Of a stretch of 59,202 nucleotides of DNA, positions 9,247-18,164 are shown one piece after another. Location of the stretch: contig JABJGO010000010.1 in the NCBI GenBank assembly GCA_018662225.1, forward strand, positions 1 through 59,202. Direction: 5' to 3'. How positions within the stretch are numbered: the stretch's first letter is position 1; each line of letters begins with the position of its first letter. Made by a program: the position numbers and the translations under genes. The notes under the pieces were generated by a model, which saw nothing but the letters and a program-made list of their open reading frames with translations, did not search any database and was not told the DNA's origin. Source of the stretch: Rhodospirillales bacterium. Lineage in GTDB: Bacteria; Pseudomonadota; Alphaproteobacteria; Rhodospirillales; Casp-alpha2.

Positions 9247-10056
9247 CTAGCTGAAGGTTACTTCAGCCCGACCCAGGTTTTCGATTTCAACCACAATGGT
9301 CTCGGGCTGTTCGACCCAATGGGTTTCAGTAATACTGCCCAGCAAAACTACCTCGCCCGCCTTTAAAATCTGGCCGGTTTGACTCAAATGGCTCACCAAC
9401 CAAGTCAGAGCGTTTATGGGGTGGCCTAGAATAGCGGACCCGATACCGCGACCGATTTCGGTATCCCCGATTTCAGTATCATGGACGAACATCCGCCCTG
9501 CAGCGTATTCCAGATCTATTTCAGCCCAGTGCGGATTTTCTTCGCCCAGTACGCAGCCAGCGCCGAAAAAGCCATCAGCGATCAGCGTAGGCGTTTTGGT
9601 CGCCATATAATCCACATGACGATTTTCAACAACTTCAATGGCCGCCATGCACGCCCCTACGGAACGGGCAATCCTATCGGCAGTAGGGCGCACGCCCGGC
9701 TCGATGATGACGTCATCAGCCATGCGCACAGCAATTTCACATTCCACACCCACTTTCTGAAAATCCTTTAGCTTTAAATCAGCCGTGTTGTAATGGATGG
9801 TGTTCGCCATAATGCTGCCGGCGCAAGGGTGTTCAATATTCAGGAATTCCTGCATGACGGCCGTGGTGCAACCGATCTTATAGCCCGCGTGCGCACCGAG
9901 CCCCCGATCCTCAAGGCGCGTGCGTAATACGGACTCGACCTCGTAGCCCTGCTCAGTGGTATACGGACGGCATCCGATCGGCAGCTTTTCCAGGGGGGTG
10001 TGGTCCGTTCGTAGATCGGCCAGAAGGCTTGCCGTTTGCTCTATATCCAATGCCAT
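9247..10056 (-). CDS. 2-keto-4-pentenoate hydratase / fumarylacetoacetate-hydrolase-fold protein (MhpD-like)
   Basis: A 269-residue FAH-fold enzyme. The family adds water to 2-hydroxypenta-2,4-dienoate-type intermediates of meta-cleavage pathways or decarboxylates oxo-acids, using a divalent metal. Metal-site acidic residues appear in VGVECEIAVRMADD (about 101-114) and in AIEVVENRH, and the lysine-bearing AGYKIGCTT is typical of hydratases. AGGGAA precedes the start. It is convergent with secA (14 bp apart) and preceded by a 130-residue hypothetical gene 12 bp away. No other meta-cleavage genes are adjacent, so the substrate is unknown. Confidence 0.85.
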   Translation of the reverse strand: MALDIEQTASLLADLRTDHTPLEKLPIGCRPYTTEQGYEVESVLRTRLEDRGLGAHAGYKIGCTTAVMQEFLNIEHPCAGSIMANTIHYNTADLKLKDFQKVGVECEIAVRMADDVIIEPGVRPTADRIARSVGACMAAIEVVENRHVDYMATKTPTLIADGFFGAGCVLGEENPHWAEIDLEYAAGRMFVHDTEIGDTEIGRGIGSAILGHPINALTWLVSHLSQTGQILKAGEVVLLGSITETHWVEQPETIVVEIENLGRAEVTFS

Positions 10057-10068
10057 TTGTATTCCCTG

Positions 10069-10461
10069 TTAGCGTTGTAGCCGAGCGGATCGTCCGCCAC
10101 GGCGTTGCCCATTGTCGGGCAATGCCGACTTGTTTTGATCTGCCGATTGTCGCAGCAGCTCGGCCAGCTTGATACTCTCACCCGACGCGTCAGGAATCAA
10201 ATCACCGACGATCGTCTCAAGAACCTGACGCGCGGCATTCGGTTGATCCACACCGGGTGACAAACGCATCAACCATGATAACAGCACATCCTCCGCTGGC
10301 CCCACAAAGCTGGCGGCGTCATCGAAAATCTGCGTCATCAAGTTAACTGGATCGAAATCTGGTCCCGGCTTCATACGACGCGCCACATCTGCTTCCACGG
10401 ATGTTTTTTCGTCCCTGTGTTCATTGTCGTGCTTCGTCATTTCCCGTTCCCGCATGGCCAT
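10069..10461 (-). CDS. hypothetical protein, 130 residues, upstream of the hydratase
   Basis: I do not recognise this protein. It is soluble, charged at both ends, and has an arginine- and glycine-rich tail (GQRRGGRSARLQR). The middle is predicted to be helical (LMTQIFDDAASFVGPAEDVLL). It precedes the hydratase gene by 12 bp on the same strand, so the two are probably co-transcribed. The start is uncertain: ATGs at 10461, 10455 and 10440 are in frame, and none has a well-spaced ribosome site. Existence as a gene is supported by position and coding-like composition only. Confidence 0.55.
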   Translation of the reverse strand: MAMREREMTKHDNEHRDEKTSVEADVARRMKPGPDFDPVNLMTQIFDDAASFVGPAEDVLLSWLMRLSPGVDQPNAARQVLETIVGDLIPDASGESIKLAELLRQSADQNKSALPDNGQRRGGRSARLQR

Positions 10462-10591
10462 CTGCGTTACTCAACTTCCCATAAACATTACAGGGCTGTC
10501 ATCTATCAAACGTTAAAACGAAATAATTTCCGTTTTAAACACGCCCTGTTCCGTTCTAAAGAAGACATCGGTACTAGGGGAAGCTTGATGT

Positions 10592-11521
10592 ATGAGCCAA
10601 GATAAATCTCAGCGACTGGCGGGTAATGCCCTTGCCGCCGCCAGCATGGTGTTGTGGTCTACTTCATTTCCAGCCACCGACATAATCTTACAGACTTGGC
10701 ACCCGCTAGCCACAGCCATTGGCCGGCTTGGTATCGGCGCGTTGGGATTACTGCCCCTCATGTGGTGGCAGGGTAATATTTCAGACGTCATTCATGGGCC
10801 GTGGAAAAAGGTATTCAGAGCTGGCGGCTTGTCACTGGGCATCGCCACCATCACCCTCAACGTGGGCATGATGTATTCCAACCCGGTCACAGCCGCCGTC
10901 ATCGTGACCATGATGCCACCTATTGCTTTCCTGCTGGCCGTCATCGAGGGCGAACAGCGTATAACCGTTAAATGGATGGTGGGTATCGGATTGGCCGTCG
11001 CCGGCGGCACGTGGGCCAGCATTCACGAAGATACAGGCAACCTGGGGTTTCAGGGTGGCGAAATCCTGCTGGTGGTCTCAGTAACCTGTTTCGCCTGGTA
11101 TTCTCGTGCCGTGGTGCGGCATCTGGGTATGATAAGCACAGCTAGTGCCACAGCCCTGACCCTTTTCGCCGGTACGCTGGTATCCGGGGCAGCCATCGGG
11201 TTGGCCCAAGCCACAGGCATGATTGAGCTTTACTACGAACCTACCTTAAAAACCTTTGGTTTATTGTTCTGGATCGCCGCTGTCGCCAATGGATACGGGA
11301 TGCTGCTGTGGTTTTTTGCGGTGTCACGCATTGGCGTGACGATCAGCTCCTTTCACCAAAACCTGGTGCCATTCTATGTGATGCTGATGGCCGTGCTGCT
11401 TGGTGGTTTTGTGGTGCTTGAACAGGTTTACGGGGCCTTGCTGGTGGTCGGTGGTGTGTTGGTGACCCAATGGCCTGCGCGACGTCCCAAGCGTGCGAAG
11501 AAACAGCCGCAACAGGGTTAG
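10592..11521 (+). CDS. DMT-superfamily permease (EamA family)
   Basis: A 309-residue integral membrane protein with about ten hydrophobic segments arranged as two EamA repeats. It carries the family-typical AASMVLWSTSFPATDIIL at the N-terminus and a PF/YVMLMAVLLGGFVVLEQVYG segment in the last repeat. Members export or import small metabolites such as amino acids; the substrate cannot be told from sequence. AGGGGAAG lies nine bases before the ATG. The C-terminus is strongly basic (RRPKRAKKQ), consistent with a cytoplasmic end. Confidence 0.9.
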   Translation: MSQDKSQRLAGNALAAASMVLWSTSFPATDIILQTWHPLATAIGRLGIGALGLLPLMWWQGNISDVIHGPWKKVFRAGGLSLGIATITLNVGMMYSNPVTAAVIVTMMPPIAFLLAVIEGEQRITVKWMVGIGLAVAGGTWASIHEDTGNLGFQGGEILLVVSVTCFAWYSRAVVRHLGMISTASATALTLFAGTLVSGAAIGLAQATGMIELYYEPTLKTFGLLFWIAAVANGYGMLLWFFAVSRIGVTISSFHQNLVPFYVMLMAVLLGGFVVLEQVYGALLVVGGVLVTQWPARRPKRAKKQPQQG

Positions 11522-11547
11522 CACCTTTCGCACGATGCTGAATGCCC

Positions 11548-11553
11548 TATAAT
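11548..11553 (+). promoter_or_regulatory. consensus -10 box upstream of the YihY gene
   Basis: An exact TATAAT lies 36 bp before the likely ATG of the YihY-family gene, in the short gap after the permease gene. No good -35 box is visible at 16-18 bp (TTTCGC is the best), so this is a weak promoter prediction. Confidence 0.35.
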
Positions 11554-11588
11554 CATCGCATGATTGTATCAAACCATTGGGCGCAGTG

Positions 11589-12863
11589 ATGAGCTTACCG
11601 AGTGCCAACCGAATTTTGGAAGCCATCATCGGCACGGGCAGACATGCCTGGCGTCGGTTCAGGGCTGAGCGCGGTTGGCGCATGGCTGCTGGCCTCAGCT
11701 ACACATCTCTTCTTGCTATCGTGCCGCTGGGTGCCATCACGTTTTCCATGCTGGCCGCTTTCCCTGTGTTCGAAGGCATGCGGGAGCAAATACAGAATCT
11801 CGTGTTCTCGAACCTGATGCCCCAGTCCGCCGATTCAATGCGTGAACAGTTCGATCTGTTTATCGCCAACACATCGTCCCTGTCAGCCGTGGGGATTATC
11901 GGCATTGTGGCCACGGCCATTCTGTTGTTTGTCACCACAGAAGCTGACTTCAACGTTATTTTTCGGGTCAGCAAATCACGCTCGCTGATACCGCGTCTGT
12001 TGGTGTTTTGGGCCATGATGACCTTGGGACCTGTTCTGGTGGGAACCGGATTGTCATTGGCCACTTACTTTTTCGTGGCGTCCAGGTGGCTCGGTGTTGA
12101 TACCATCGGCGGCATCGTAGGATGGTCGTTTCTTGGCCGCATTGTCTCATCGCTGCTTATGGCTGCGGCATTCACTATCTTTTATATCGTCATTCCCAAT
12201 CGAGCCGTATCCATAAAGGCCGCATTGGTGGGGGGGCTGTCAGCCGGGATCCTGTTTACGGTTCTGCGACAGTTATTTGGCTGGTACGTGGCAACATTTC
12301 CCACATACCAAAGCATCTACGGCGCGCTCAGCGTCGTTCCCATCTTCCTGATCTGGATGTACTTGTCTTGGACCGTTGTTCTGTTGGGCGCTTTCATCAC
12401 GACCTCGGTCACGGAGTGGCGCCGGGCCATGCGAGCCAGCGAATTCGCCAACGCTGCTCCGGATGAACGCTTGCGGGTCGCCGTTGCTATTCTGGCCGTG
12501 TTGTTTGCCGGATCAAAAACCGGCCATGCCACCAAGTACTCTCGATTGCTCAAGCGGACCCTGTATGATGAAGAGCTGGTGGATTTGACCTTGAGCCGTC
12601 TCAAGGCCGCAGGCTTCGTCGACACCACGACGGATGACGCGTGGGTGTTAATGCGTGATATTTCCACCGCCACCCTGTTTGATCTCTATGATGCGCTGGG
12701 GCTCGCCCTATCGCACCCCAGTGCATCCAACAGCGCTCGCCTCAGTGATACGGGATGGCGAAAACGGCTGGCCGATCATCTGAAAATTGCTCGTGACGGG
12801 GCACAGGACAACATGTCCTTGCCCCTGCGCCAGATACTTGAAGATGATCAGGATAAAACTTGA
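11589..12863 (+). CDS. YihY/BrkB-family inner-membrane protein
   Basis: About 424 residues. The N-terminal 270 residues hold six hydrophobic segments with family motifs: MAAGLSYTSLLAIVPLGA at about 31-48, and the conserved LVGGLSAGILFTVLRQLFGWYV with the following WMYLSWTVVLLGA. The C-terminal 150 residues are soluble and winged-helix-like, as in the longer YihY proteins once misannotated as RNase BN. The function is unsettled; an envelope role is usual. The ATG at 11589 is chosen over an upstream TTG at 11577. It is convergent with accA with only 4 bp between the stops. Confidence 0.9.
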   Translation: MSLPSANRILEAIIGTGRHAWRRFRAERGWRMAAGLSYTSLLAIVPLGAITFSMLAAFPVFEGMREQIQNLVFSNLMPQSADSMREQFDLFIANTSSLSAVGIIGIVATAILLFVTTEADFNVIFRVSKSRSLIPRLLVFWAMMTLGPVLVGTGLSLATYFFVASRWLGVDTIGGIVGWSFLGRIVSSLLMAAAFTIFYIVIPNRAVSIKAALVGGLSAGILFTVLRQLFGWYVATFPTYQSIYGALSVVPIFLIWMYLSWTVVLLGAFITTSVTEWRRAMRASEFANAAPDERLRVAVAILAVLFAGSKTGHATKYSRLLKRTLYDEELVDLTLSRLKAAGFVDTTTDDAWVLMRDISTATLFDLYDALGLALSHPSASNSARLSDTGWRKRLADHLKIARDGAQDNMSLPLRQILEDDQDKT

Positions 12864-12867
12864 GGCC

Positions 12868-13824
12868 TCAGGAAAGGCCGTGCTTGCCCATTTCCAGGAA
12901 TTTCTCACGGCGCTTGGCCTTGATCACACCGCCATCGAGACCAGCATATTCAGCCAGTGCATTTTCAATGCCCTCGCCCACTGTGGCAATGGCGGCGGCG
13001 GGTTCACGGTGTGCGCCGCCCAGCGGTTCTGCAATGATTGAGTCAATAACACCGAGCTTGAGCAAATCTTGCGCGGTAAGGCGCAATGCCTCGGCGGCAA
13101 CCTGATTCTGTTCCTTGTCACGCCATAAAATAGAGGCACAGCCTTCAGGTGAGATGACAGAGTAAATGGAATGCTCCAGCATCAAGACCTGATTAGCCGT
13201 CGCAACAGCTATAGCCCCACCTGATCCGCCTTCGCCGATCACCACGCTAACCATGGGTACTTTCAGTGACAGACAAACTTCAATACTGCGGGCGATGGCC
13301 TCGGCCTGCCCACGGGCTTCGGCGTCAATGCCGGGATAGGCACCAGGGGTGTCCACAAACGTGACCACAGGCAAATGGAATTGGTCGGCCAGTTTCATAA
13401 GACGCTGGGCCTTACGATAACCTTCCGGCTTGGCCATACCGAAGTTGTGTTTGATGCGGGTGTCTGTGTCCGCCCCCTTTTCGTGACCAATCACCACCAC
13501 GGATTCGCCGCGGAAACGACCCATTCCACCGATGATGGCCGAATCCTCAGCAAAGGCGCGATCACCGGCCAAGGGGGTAAATTCTGTGATCAGATCACGA
13601 ATATAGTCAACTGTGTGCGGCCGGTTTGCATGACGGGCAACCATCGCTTTCTGCCATGGCGACAACTTGGCGTAGGTGGATTTCAGCAGCTTTTCCACCT
13701 TGGTCTGAAGTTTGCCCACCTCGTCGGCTATATTAACTTCTTCAGAACCAGTCAGATGGCGAAGTTCCTGAACTTTGCCTTCCAACTCGGCGATTGGTTT
13801 TTCGAATTCCAGATAGTTGTGCAT
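12868..13824 (-). CDS. accA: acetyl-CoA carboxylase carboxyltransferase subunit alpha
   Basis: 318 residues, the normal AccA length. With AccD it transfers carboxyl from carboxybiotin to acetyl-CoA, making malonyl-CoA for fatty-acid synthesis. Diagnostic segments are [16 protein letters not shown] at the N-terminus, [16 protein letters not shown] and [18 protein letters not shown], which form the oxyanion and CoA-binding crotonase fold, and [14 protein letters not shown]. It appears monocistronic. A terminator at 13906-13940 isolates it from the upstream malyl-CoA lyase gene. Confidence 0.97.
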   Translation of the reverse strand: MHNYLEFEKPIAELEGKVQELRHLTGSEEVNIADEVGKLQTKVEKLLKSTYAKLSPWQKAMVARHANRPHTVDYIRDLITEFTPLAGDRAFAEDSAIIGGMGRFRGESVVVIGHEKGADTDTRIKHNFGMAKPEGYRKAQRLMKLADQFHLPVVTFVDTPGAYPGIDAEARGQAEAIARSIEVCLSLKVPMVSVVIGEGGSGGAIAVATANQVLMLEHSIYSVISPEGCASILWRDKEQNQVAAEALRLTAQDLLKLGVIDSIIAEPLGGAHREPAAAIATVGEGIENALAEYAGLDGGVIKAKRREKFLEMGKHGLS

Positions 13825-13905
13825 ACGTGAGTCCCGATTGAACCGCCCAAATGAATCAAATGTGCGCTAAGAAATACTACCCCAACGCCCCATTCACAAG
13901 AAGAT

Positions 13906-13940
13906 GCAAAAGAAAAAGGCGGCACCATCGGCACCGCCTT
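13906..13940 (-). terminator. Rho-independent terminator of the malyl-CoA lyase gene
   Basis: Minus-strand stem AAGGCGG/CCGCCTT with an 11-nt loop that contains inner pairs, followed by TTTTTCTTTT. It lies 34 bp past the stop of the lyase gene and before the accA start, so it separates the two transcripts. Confidence 0.85.
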
Positions 13941-13973
13941 TATTCAATAACGCCGAAATCAGTGATTTACCGG

Positions 13974-14951
13974 TTAGTTTCCAGCGATCTGAGCCGCTTT
14001 ATCCACCATAACCTCGGCTTGTTTAATAGACGCAATATCAATCAAACGGCCATCAAGGGCAACGGCACCCAAGCCGTCCTTCTTGGCTTGCTCCATGGCT
14101 TCCAGAATACGGTGCGCCTTCTTGATTTCCTCATCGCTGGGGCTGAACAGGTCATTGGCCTGATCGATCTGACTGGGGTGAATCGCCCATTTGCCTTCGC
14201 ACCCCAATGTGGAGGCGCGCATGGCTTGTGCGGCATATCCATCAGCATCAGAAAAATCACCAAACGGGCCGTCAATGGGGCGCAGGCCATTGGCACGCGC
14301 CACAACAACCATCTTGGCAATTGGGTAGTGCCACATGTCACCCCAATGAACGTCACGATTACCGTCGCTATCGGGATCGGTCAGCACCGCGTAATCCGCG
14401 TTCGGACCACCAATGACCGTGGTACGGGCCTTGGTTGAGGCGGCATAATCAGCCACACCGAAGTGCAGAGACCCATTACGCGATGACGCAGCACCGATTT
14501 CAGTCAGGTTCTGCATACCCAATGCGGTTTCGATAATCAGCTCAAAACCGATACGCTTTTCGATCTTCATGTTATCTTCGATCTGGGTGCACATCATGTC
14601 CAGGGCGTAAACGTCAGATGCCGTTCCGACCTTGGGGATCATGATCATGTCCAGATTTTGACCGGCCTGCTCGATCACATCGACCACGTCACGGTACATA
14701 TAATGGGTGTCGAGACCATTGATACGAACGGAAATGGTCTTGCCGGACCAATCCAGATCATTCAGGGCCTCGATAATGTTCTTACGCGCCTGAACTTTAT
14801 CGTCCGGTGCTACGGCATCTTCCAGATCAAGGAAGACCACATCGGCATTGCTCTTGGCAGCCTTTTCCATGAAAGTGGGGTTCGACCCGGGCACAGCCAG
14901 CTCGGAACGGTTGAGACGCGCGGGCGCCTGCTCGACAATGTGAAAACTCAT
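13974..14951 (-). CDS. mcl1: malyl-CoA / beta-methylmalyl-CoA lyase (HpcH/HpaI-CitE family)
   Basis: 325 residues, close to the Rhodobacter Mcl1 length. The enzyme cleaves malyl-CoA to acetyl-CoA and glyoxylate (and methylmalyl-CoA to propionyl-CoA and glyoxylate) with Mg2+. Motifs are SELAVPGSNP, ADVVFLDLEDAVAPDDK, SVRINGLDTHYMYRDVVD, MIMIPKVG and KWAIHPSQID. The start at 14951 is chosen over an extension because AAGGAG lies eight bases upstream and the family begins MSF. It is divergent from a 2-hydroxyacid dehydrogenase gene, which could reduce the glyoxylate it makes. Whether it serves the ethylmalonyl-CoA or another glyoxylate route cannot be decided from this window. Confidence 0.92.
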   Translation of the reverse strand: MSFHIVEQAPARLNRSELAVPGSNPTFMEKAAKSNADVVFLDLEDAVAPDDKVQARKNIIEALNDLDWSGKTISVRINGLDTHYMYRDVVDVIEQAGQNLDMIMIPKVGTASDVYALDMMCTQIEDNMKIEKRIGFELIIETALGMQNLTEIGAASSRNGSLHFGVADYAASTKARTTVIGGPNADYAVLTDPDSDGNRDVHWGDMWHYPIAKMVVVARANGLRPIDGPFGDFSDADGYAAQAMRASTLGCEGKWAIHPSQIDQANDLFSPSDEEIKKAHRILEAMEQAKKDGLGAVALDGRLIDIASIKQAEVMVDKAAQIAGN

Positions 14952-15111
14952 ACCCAAACTCCTTAGGTTTTTAGTTACTGTGGGTGCCAAAATCCGGCGC
15001 GAGAATGCGCTAAAAATATGACCGACACAAGCCCTCAACAGAGTGGCGTAAAGCCCGTGTTTCCGCTACTTTTCCAGCCACCCCAATAGGAATTTGCATT
15101 AGGATAAATAC

Positions 15112-16077
15112 ATGTCAGCCAAACCGTCTGTATTCGTCACCCGAAAATTACCCGATGCCGTCCTTGCACGCCTGGAAAAGGGCTATACCGTCGACCTCAA
15201 TCTGGACGACCGTCTTTATTCTTCAGATGAGATTGTAGAGCGGGCGCAAAACGCTGATGCCATCCTGCCCTGCCACACGGAACACTTCACGGCGGAATTG
15301 GTGGCACGCCTGCCGGAATGCGTGAAGATCGTCGCCAACTTTTCTGTGGGGGTGGATCATTGCGATCTAAACGCACTGGCGGCCAAAGGTATTGTTGTCA
15401 CCAACACACCGGATGTTTTGAGTGACGCTACAGCTGAGACAGCCATGTTGGTGATGCTGGGGGCGGCCAGGCGGGCCAGCGAGGGCGAACGCATGATGCG
15501 CGACGGTAGCTGGAAAAGCTGGAGCCCGGCATTCATGGTGGGTACAGCCATCACCGGCAAGACACTTGGCATTATCGGTATGGGCCGCGTTGGTCAGACA
15601 CTGGCCAGATGCGCCCGAGGGTTCGAGATGGATATCATCTATTACAACCGCACCCGCCTGAGTCCCGATCTGGAACAGGGGGCCGTTTACTATGACAATT
15701 TAGATGACGTGCTGCCGAAATGTGATGTGTTGTCCCTCAACTGTCCGGTAACAGATGAAACGCGCGGCTTTTTTAACGAAGAACGCATCAATCAGCTATC
15801 ACCCGGCACCATCTTCGTGAATACCGCACGCGGGGCCCTTGTCGATGAGGCCGCATTGGTTGCGGCATTGAAATCAGGGCATATTGCAGCGGCAGGGCTT
15901 GATGTGTACATCAATGAGCCTGGCGGGAATCTGGACTTGGCTGCGTTACCCAATACATTCTTACTGCCCCACATTGGCAGCGCCAACAAAGAAACCCGTG
16001 ATGCCATGGGGTTCCGGGCATTGGATAACCTAGACGCCTATTTTGCGGGGAATCCACCCGGCGATCGCGTCGCCTGA
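15112..16077 (+). CDS. D-2-hydroxyacid dehydrogenase (glyoxylate/hydroxypyruvate reductase type)
   Basis: 321 residues of the NAD(P)-dependent D-isomer family. The dinucleotide site is GKTLGIIGMGRVGQTLARCA at about 149-168. Catalytic residues are Arg in VNTARGALVDE, Glu in the DVYINEPGG loop and His in LLPHIGSA. The substrate-loop ANFSVGVDHCD resembles glyoxylate reductases (GyaR/GRHPR). AGGA precedes the ATG. It lies opposite the malyl-CoA lyase gene, so reduction of glyoxylate to glycolate is a sensible role, but other 2-oxoacids are possible. Confidence 0.87.
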   Translation: MSAKPSVFVTRKLPDAVLARLEKGYTVDLNLDDRLYSSDEIVERAQNADAILPCHTEHFTAELVARLPECVKIVANFSVGVDHCDLNALAAKGIVVTNTPDVLSDATAETAMLVMLGAARRASEGERMMRDGSWKSWSPAFMVGTAITGKTLGIIGMGRVGQTLARCARGFEMDIIYYNRTRLSPDLEQGAVYYDNLDDVLPKCDVLSLNCPVTDETRGFFNEERINQLSPGTIFVNTARGALVDEAALVAALKSGHIAAAGLDVYINEPGGNLDLAALPNTFLLPHIGSANKETRDAMGFRALDNLDAYFAGNPPGDRVA

Positions 16078-16272
16078 AGGCGACATTCCGCACCATATAC
16101 ATACGGGCCTTTGTCGCCCTACCCAAATAGCTAAATAAAAAACACGGTAAATCAGCAAAAACTGCTACCAAAATCTGTGGTATACAATATGCTCACGACT
16201 AACGTTCGGAGCCAATCCGGGCTGAATGAGTGGATTAATCACACGTAAGAATGACAATCAGGGAGATAATTG

Positions 16273-17385
16273 ATGTCAGACAAGAAAGACGTATCACGTC
16301 GTAAATTTATTCGCACAGCGACCGTTGCTGGCGCTGGTGCAGCGGCGGCAACAACCCTTGCCGCACCGCACGTGGCAAAAGCCGCCAAGATTCTTAAAGT
16401 TCAGGCAGCTTGGGGCGGCGGTATTTTCCTCGAAAACGCCAAAAGCTATGTAGACCGCGTCAACAAGATGGCCGGTGGCAGCCTGAAAATCGACCTTTTG
16501 TCGGTTAACTCAGTTGTGAAAACCAGCCAGATGCAGGACGCCGTACACCGTGGCGTTCTTGATGGCGCTCACTATGTGCCAGCTTACTGGTATTCCAAAT
16601 CACCAGCAGCGTCCTTGTTCGGTACCGGCCCTTGCTTCGGTTGGTCAGCACAGGAAATGCTCGGCTGGATCCACTATGGTGGTGGTAAAGAACTCTTCAA
16701 TGAACTGATGGGATCGCTCGGCCTTAACCTGGTCAGCTTCTTCAACAGCCCCATGCCAGCACAGCCGCTTGGTTGGTTCAAAGAAGAAATCAAAGACGTA
16801 AGCCAGATGAAAGGCCTCAAGTACCGGACCGTTGGTCTGGCTGCTGATGTCCTGAACGAAATGGGCATGTCTGTTGTTCAGCTGCCTGGTGGCGAAATTC
16901 AGCCTGCTATGAAAAGTGGCCTGATTGATGCTGCTGAGTTCAACAACCCCACATCCGATAGCGATTTCGGTATGCAGGACGTATCCAAGGACTACCATCT
17001 GGCCAGTTTCCACCAGTCTCAGGAAGCTTTTGAAATCACCTTCAACAAGAAGACGTTTGATGGATTGGCACCAGAACTGCAAAGCATTCTGGAATATGCG
17101 TCAGAAGCTGAGAACTCCAACTTCTATTGGCACAACACCCTTCGTTATGCTGACGATCTGATCAAACTGAAGGAAGAACACGGTGTGAGGGTTCACCGCA
17201 CACCTGATTCAGTTATGGCCGGACAGTTGAAGGCGTGGGATGTGGTTGTTGACCGGATCTCAGCTGAAGATCCGTTCTTTGCCAAGGTTGTGGAATCACA
17301 GAAAACCTACGCCAAGAAAGTGATGGATTATCTGCTGCTGAACCAGCCTGATTATGGTTTGGCTTACAAGCATCACTTCGGTTGA
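16273..17385 (+). CDS. dctP: TRAP transporter substrate-binding protein (DctP family, Tat signal)
   Basis: A 370-residue precursor. The N-terminus has a twin-arginine signal (SRRKFIRTA) with a hydrophobic stretch and an Ala-rich cleavage region, so it is probably exported folded by Tat. The mature part matches DctP proteins: FNSPMPAQPLGWFKEEIKD, LKYRTVGLAADVLNEMG with the arginine that grips the substrate carboxylate, and LPGGEIQPAMKSGLIDAAEF. It resembles the TakP/alpha-keto-acid or mannitol-type branch more than the short DctP branch. ATG 16273 follows GGGAGA by six bases; a TTG just before it is less likely. It is the first gene of a TRAP operon. Confidence 0.95.
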   Translation: MSDKKDVSRRKFIRTATVAGAGAAAATTLAAPHVAKAAKILKVQAAWGGGIFLENAKSYVDRVNKMAGGSLKIDLLSVNSVVKTSQMQDAVHRGVLDGAHYVPAYWYSKSPAASLFGTGPCFGWSAQEMLGWIHYGGGKELFNELMGSLGLNLVSFFNSPMPAQPLGWFKEEIKDVSQMKGLKYRTVGLAADVLNEMGMSVVQLPGGEIQPAMKSGLIDAAEFNNPTSDSDFGMQDVSKDYHLASFHQSQEAFEITFNKKTFDGLAPELQSILEYASEAENSNFYWHNTLRYADDLIKLKEEHGVRVHRTPDSVMAGQLKAWDVVVDRISAEDPFFAKVVESQKTYAKKVMDYLLLNQPDYGLAYKHHFG

Positions 17386-17430
17386 TCTGATCTTCATTTT
17401 GCGAATTTACTTCGCAAGCTGATATGTTAA

Positions 17431-17458
17431 AGAGGGGCAGCCAAGCGGCTGTCCCTCT
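17431..17458 (+). other. strong intergenic hairpin after dctP
   Basis: AGAGGGGCAGCC (17431-17442) and GGCTGTCCCTCT (17447-17458) form a 12-bp stem with one G-U pair and a 4-nt loop AAGC. No T-run follows, so this is not a standard terminator. It is more likely a 3' stabiliser or attenuator that keeps dctP mRNA more abundant than the permease message. Confidence 0.7.
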
Positions 17459-17467
17459 ATTATCTGG

Positions 17468-17511
17468 GGATAATATCCAACCTATGGTCGACCATATGTT
17501 CGATATTATCC
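17468..17511. repeat. 44-bp near-perfect palindrome between dctP and dctQ
   Basis: The outer arms GGATAATATC (17468-17477) and GATATTATCC (17502-17511) and the central perfect palindrome TATGGTCGACCATA (17483-17496) share one centre at 17489.5. The five bases between each outer arm and the core also pair at three of five positions. In total 20 of 22 base pairs are complementary. It can act as an RNA hairpin or a DNA operator; sequence alone does not decide. Confidence 0.75.
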
Positions 17512-17541
17512 AGCAAGCCTAACAAGGCAGGAGTCCGTACT

Positions 17542-18108
17542 GTGATACCCATTATTCATGCGATCGAAAGCTTCAACATCTGGATCGGGCGCGCCTTTGG
17601 CTGGTGCATTCTGATCCTGACATTCTCGGTCGCCTATGAAGTTTTCATGCGTTATGTGCTGAACGCGCCGACAGTGTGGGTGTTTGATATGATGGTGCAG
17701 ATGTATGGCGCCCTGTTCCTGATGGCTGGCCCTTATGCTTTGGCCCAGGATACACATGTGCGCGCCGACGTGATTTACCGGTTCCTGCCGCCTCGCAATC
17801 AAGCCAAGCTGGACATGGCACTTTATATTCTCTTCTTCTTTCCCGGCATGTTCGCCCTTATGTGGTTCGGCTGGGAAATCGCCATGGATTCATGGCGCTA
17901 TAAGGAAGTGAGCTGGAACAGCCCTGCCCGTATTCAGATTTATTACTTCAAAACACTGATTCCGTTGGCTGGTGGCCTGTTCATTGTCCAGGGCATTGCC
18001 GAATGCATGCGCTGTTACCTGGCCATGAAGACCAACAAGTGGTTGCCGCGTCTGGAAGATTCCCGGGAAACTGAAGACCTGCTCAAACAGCAAGCCACCG
18101 AGGCCTGA
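17542..18108 (+). CDS. dctQ: TRAP transporter small permease (DctQ)
   Basis: A 188-residue membrane protein with four hydrophobic helices. Family features are EVFMRYVLNAPTVWVFDMM at about 32-50 and HVRADVIYRFLPPRNQAKLD at about 74-93. It forms the small membrane subunit that pairs with DctM. Translation starts at GTG 17542, with AGGAG eight bases upstream. It is separated from dctP by 156 bp that carry two large hairpins, and from dctM by 56 bp. Confidence 0.94.
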   Translation: MIPIIHAIESFNIWIGRAFGWCILILTFSVAYEVFMRYVLNAPTVWVFDMMVQMYGALFLMAGPYALAQDTHVRADVIYRFLPPRNQAKLDMALYILFFFPGMFALMWFGWEIAMDSWRYKEVSWNSPARIQIYYFKTLIPLAGGLFIVQGIAECMRCYLAMKTNKWLPRLEDSRETEDLLKQQATEA

Positions 18109-18164
18109 GGGCCACCCTTAACATAACGATGAAACAAACTGCCTGATACGGAGCATTTGGCCCG

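Noticed and set aside
12861-12870. TGAGGCCTCA palindrome at the YihY/accA convergent stops as a bidirectional terminator
   Set aside because: The stem is only five base pairs with no loop and no T-run follows on either strand.
16178-16187. TGGTATACAA upstream of dctP as a GntR-type operator
   Set aside because: Only the central GTATAC is symmetric, and a six-base match is too common by chance. No GntR gene is nearby.
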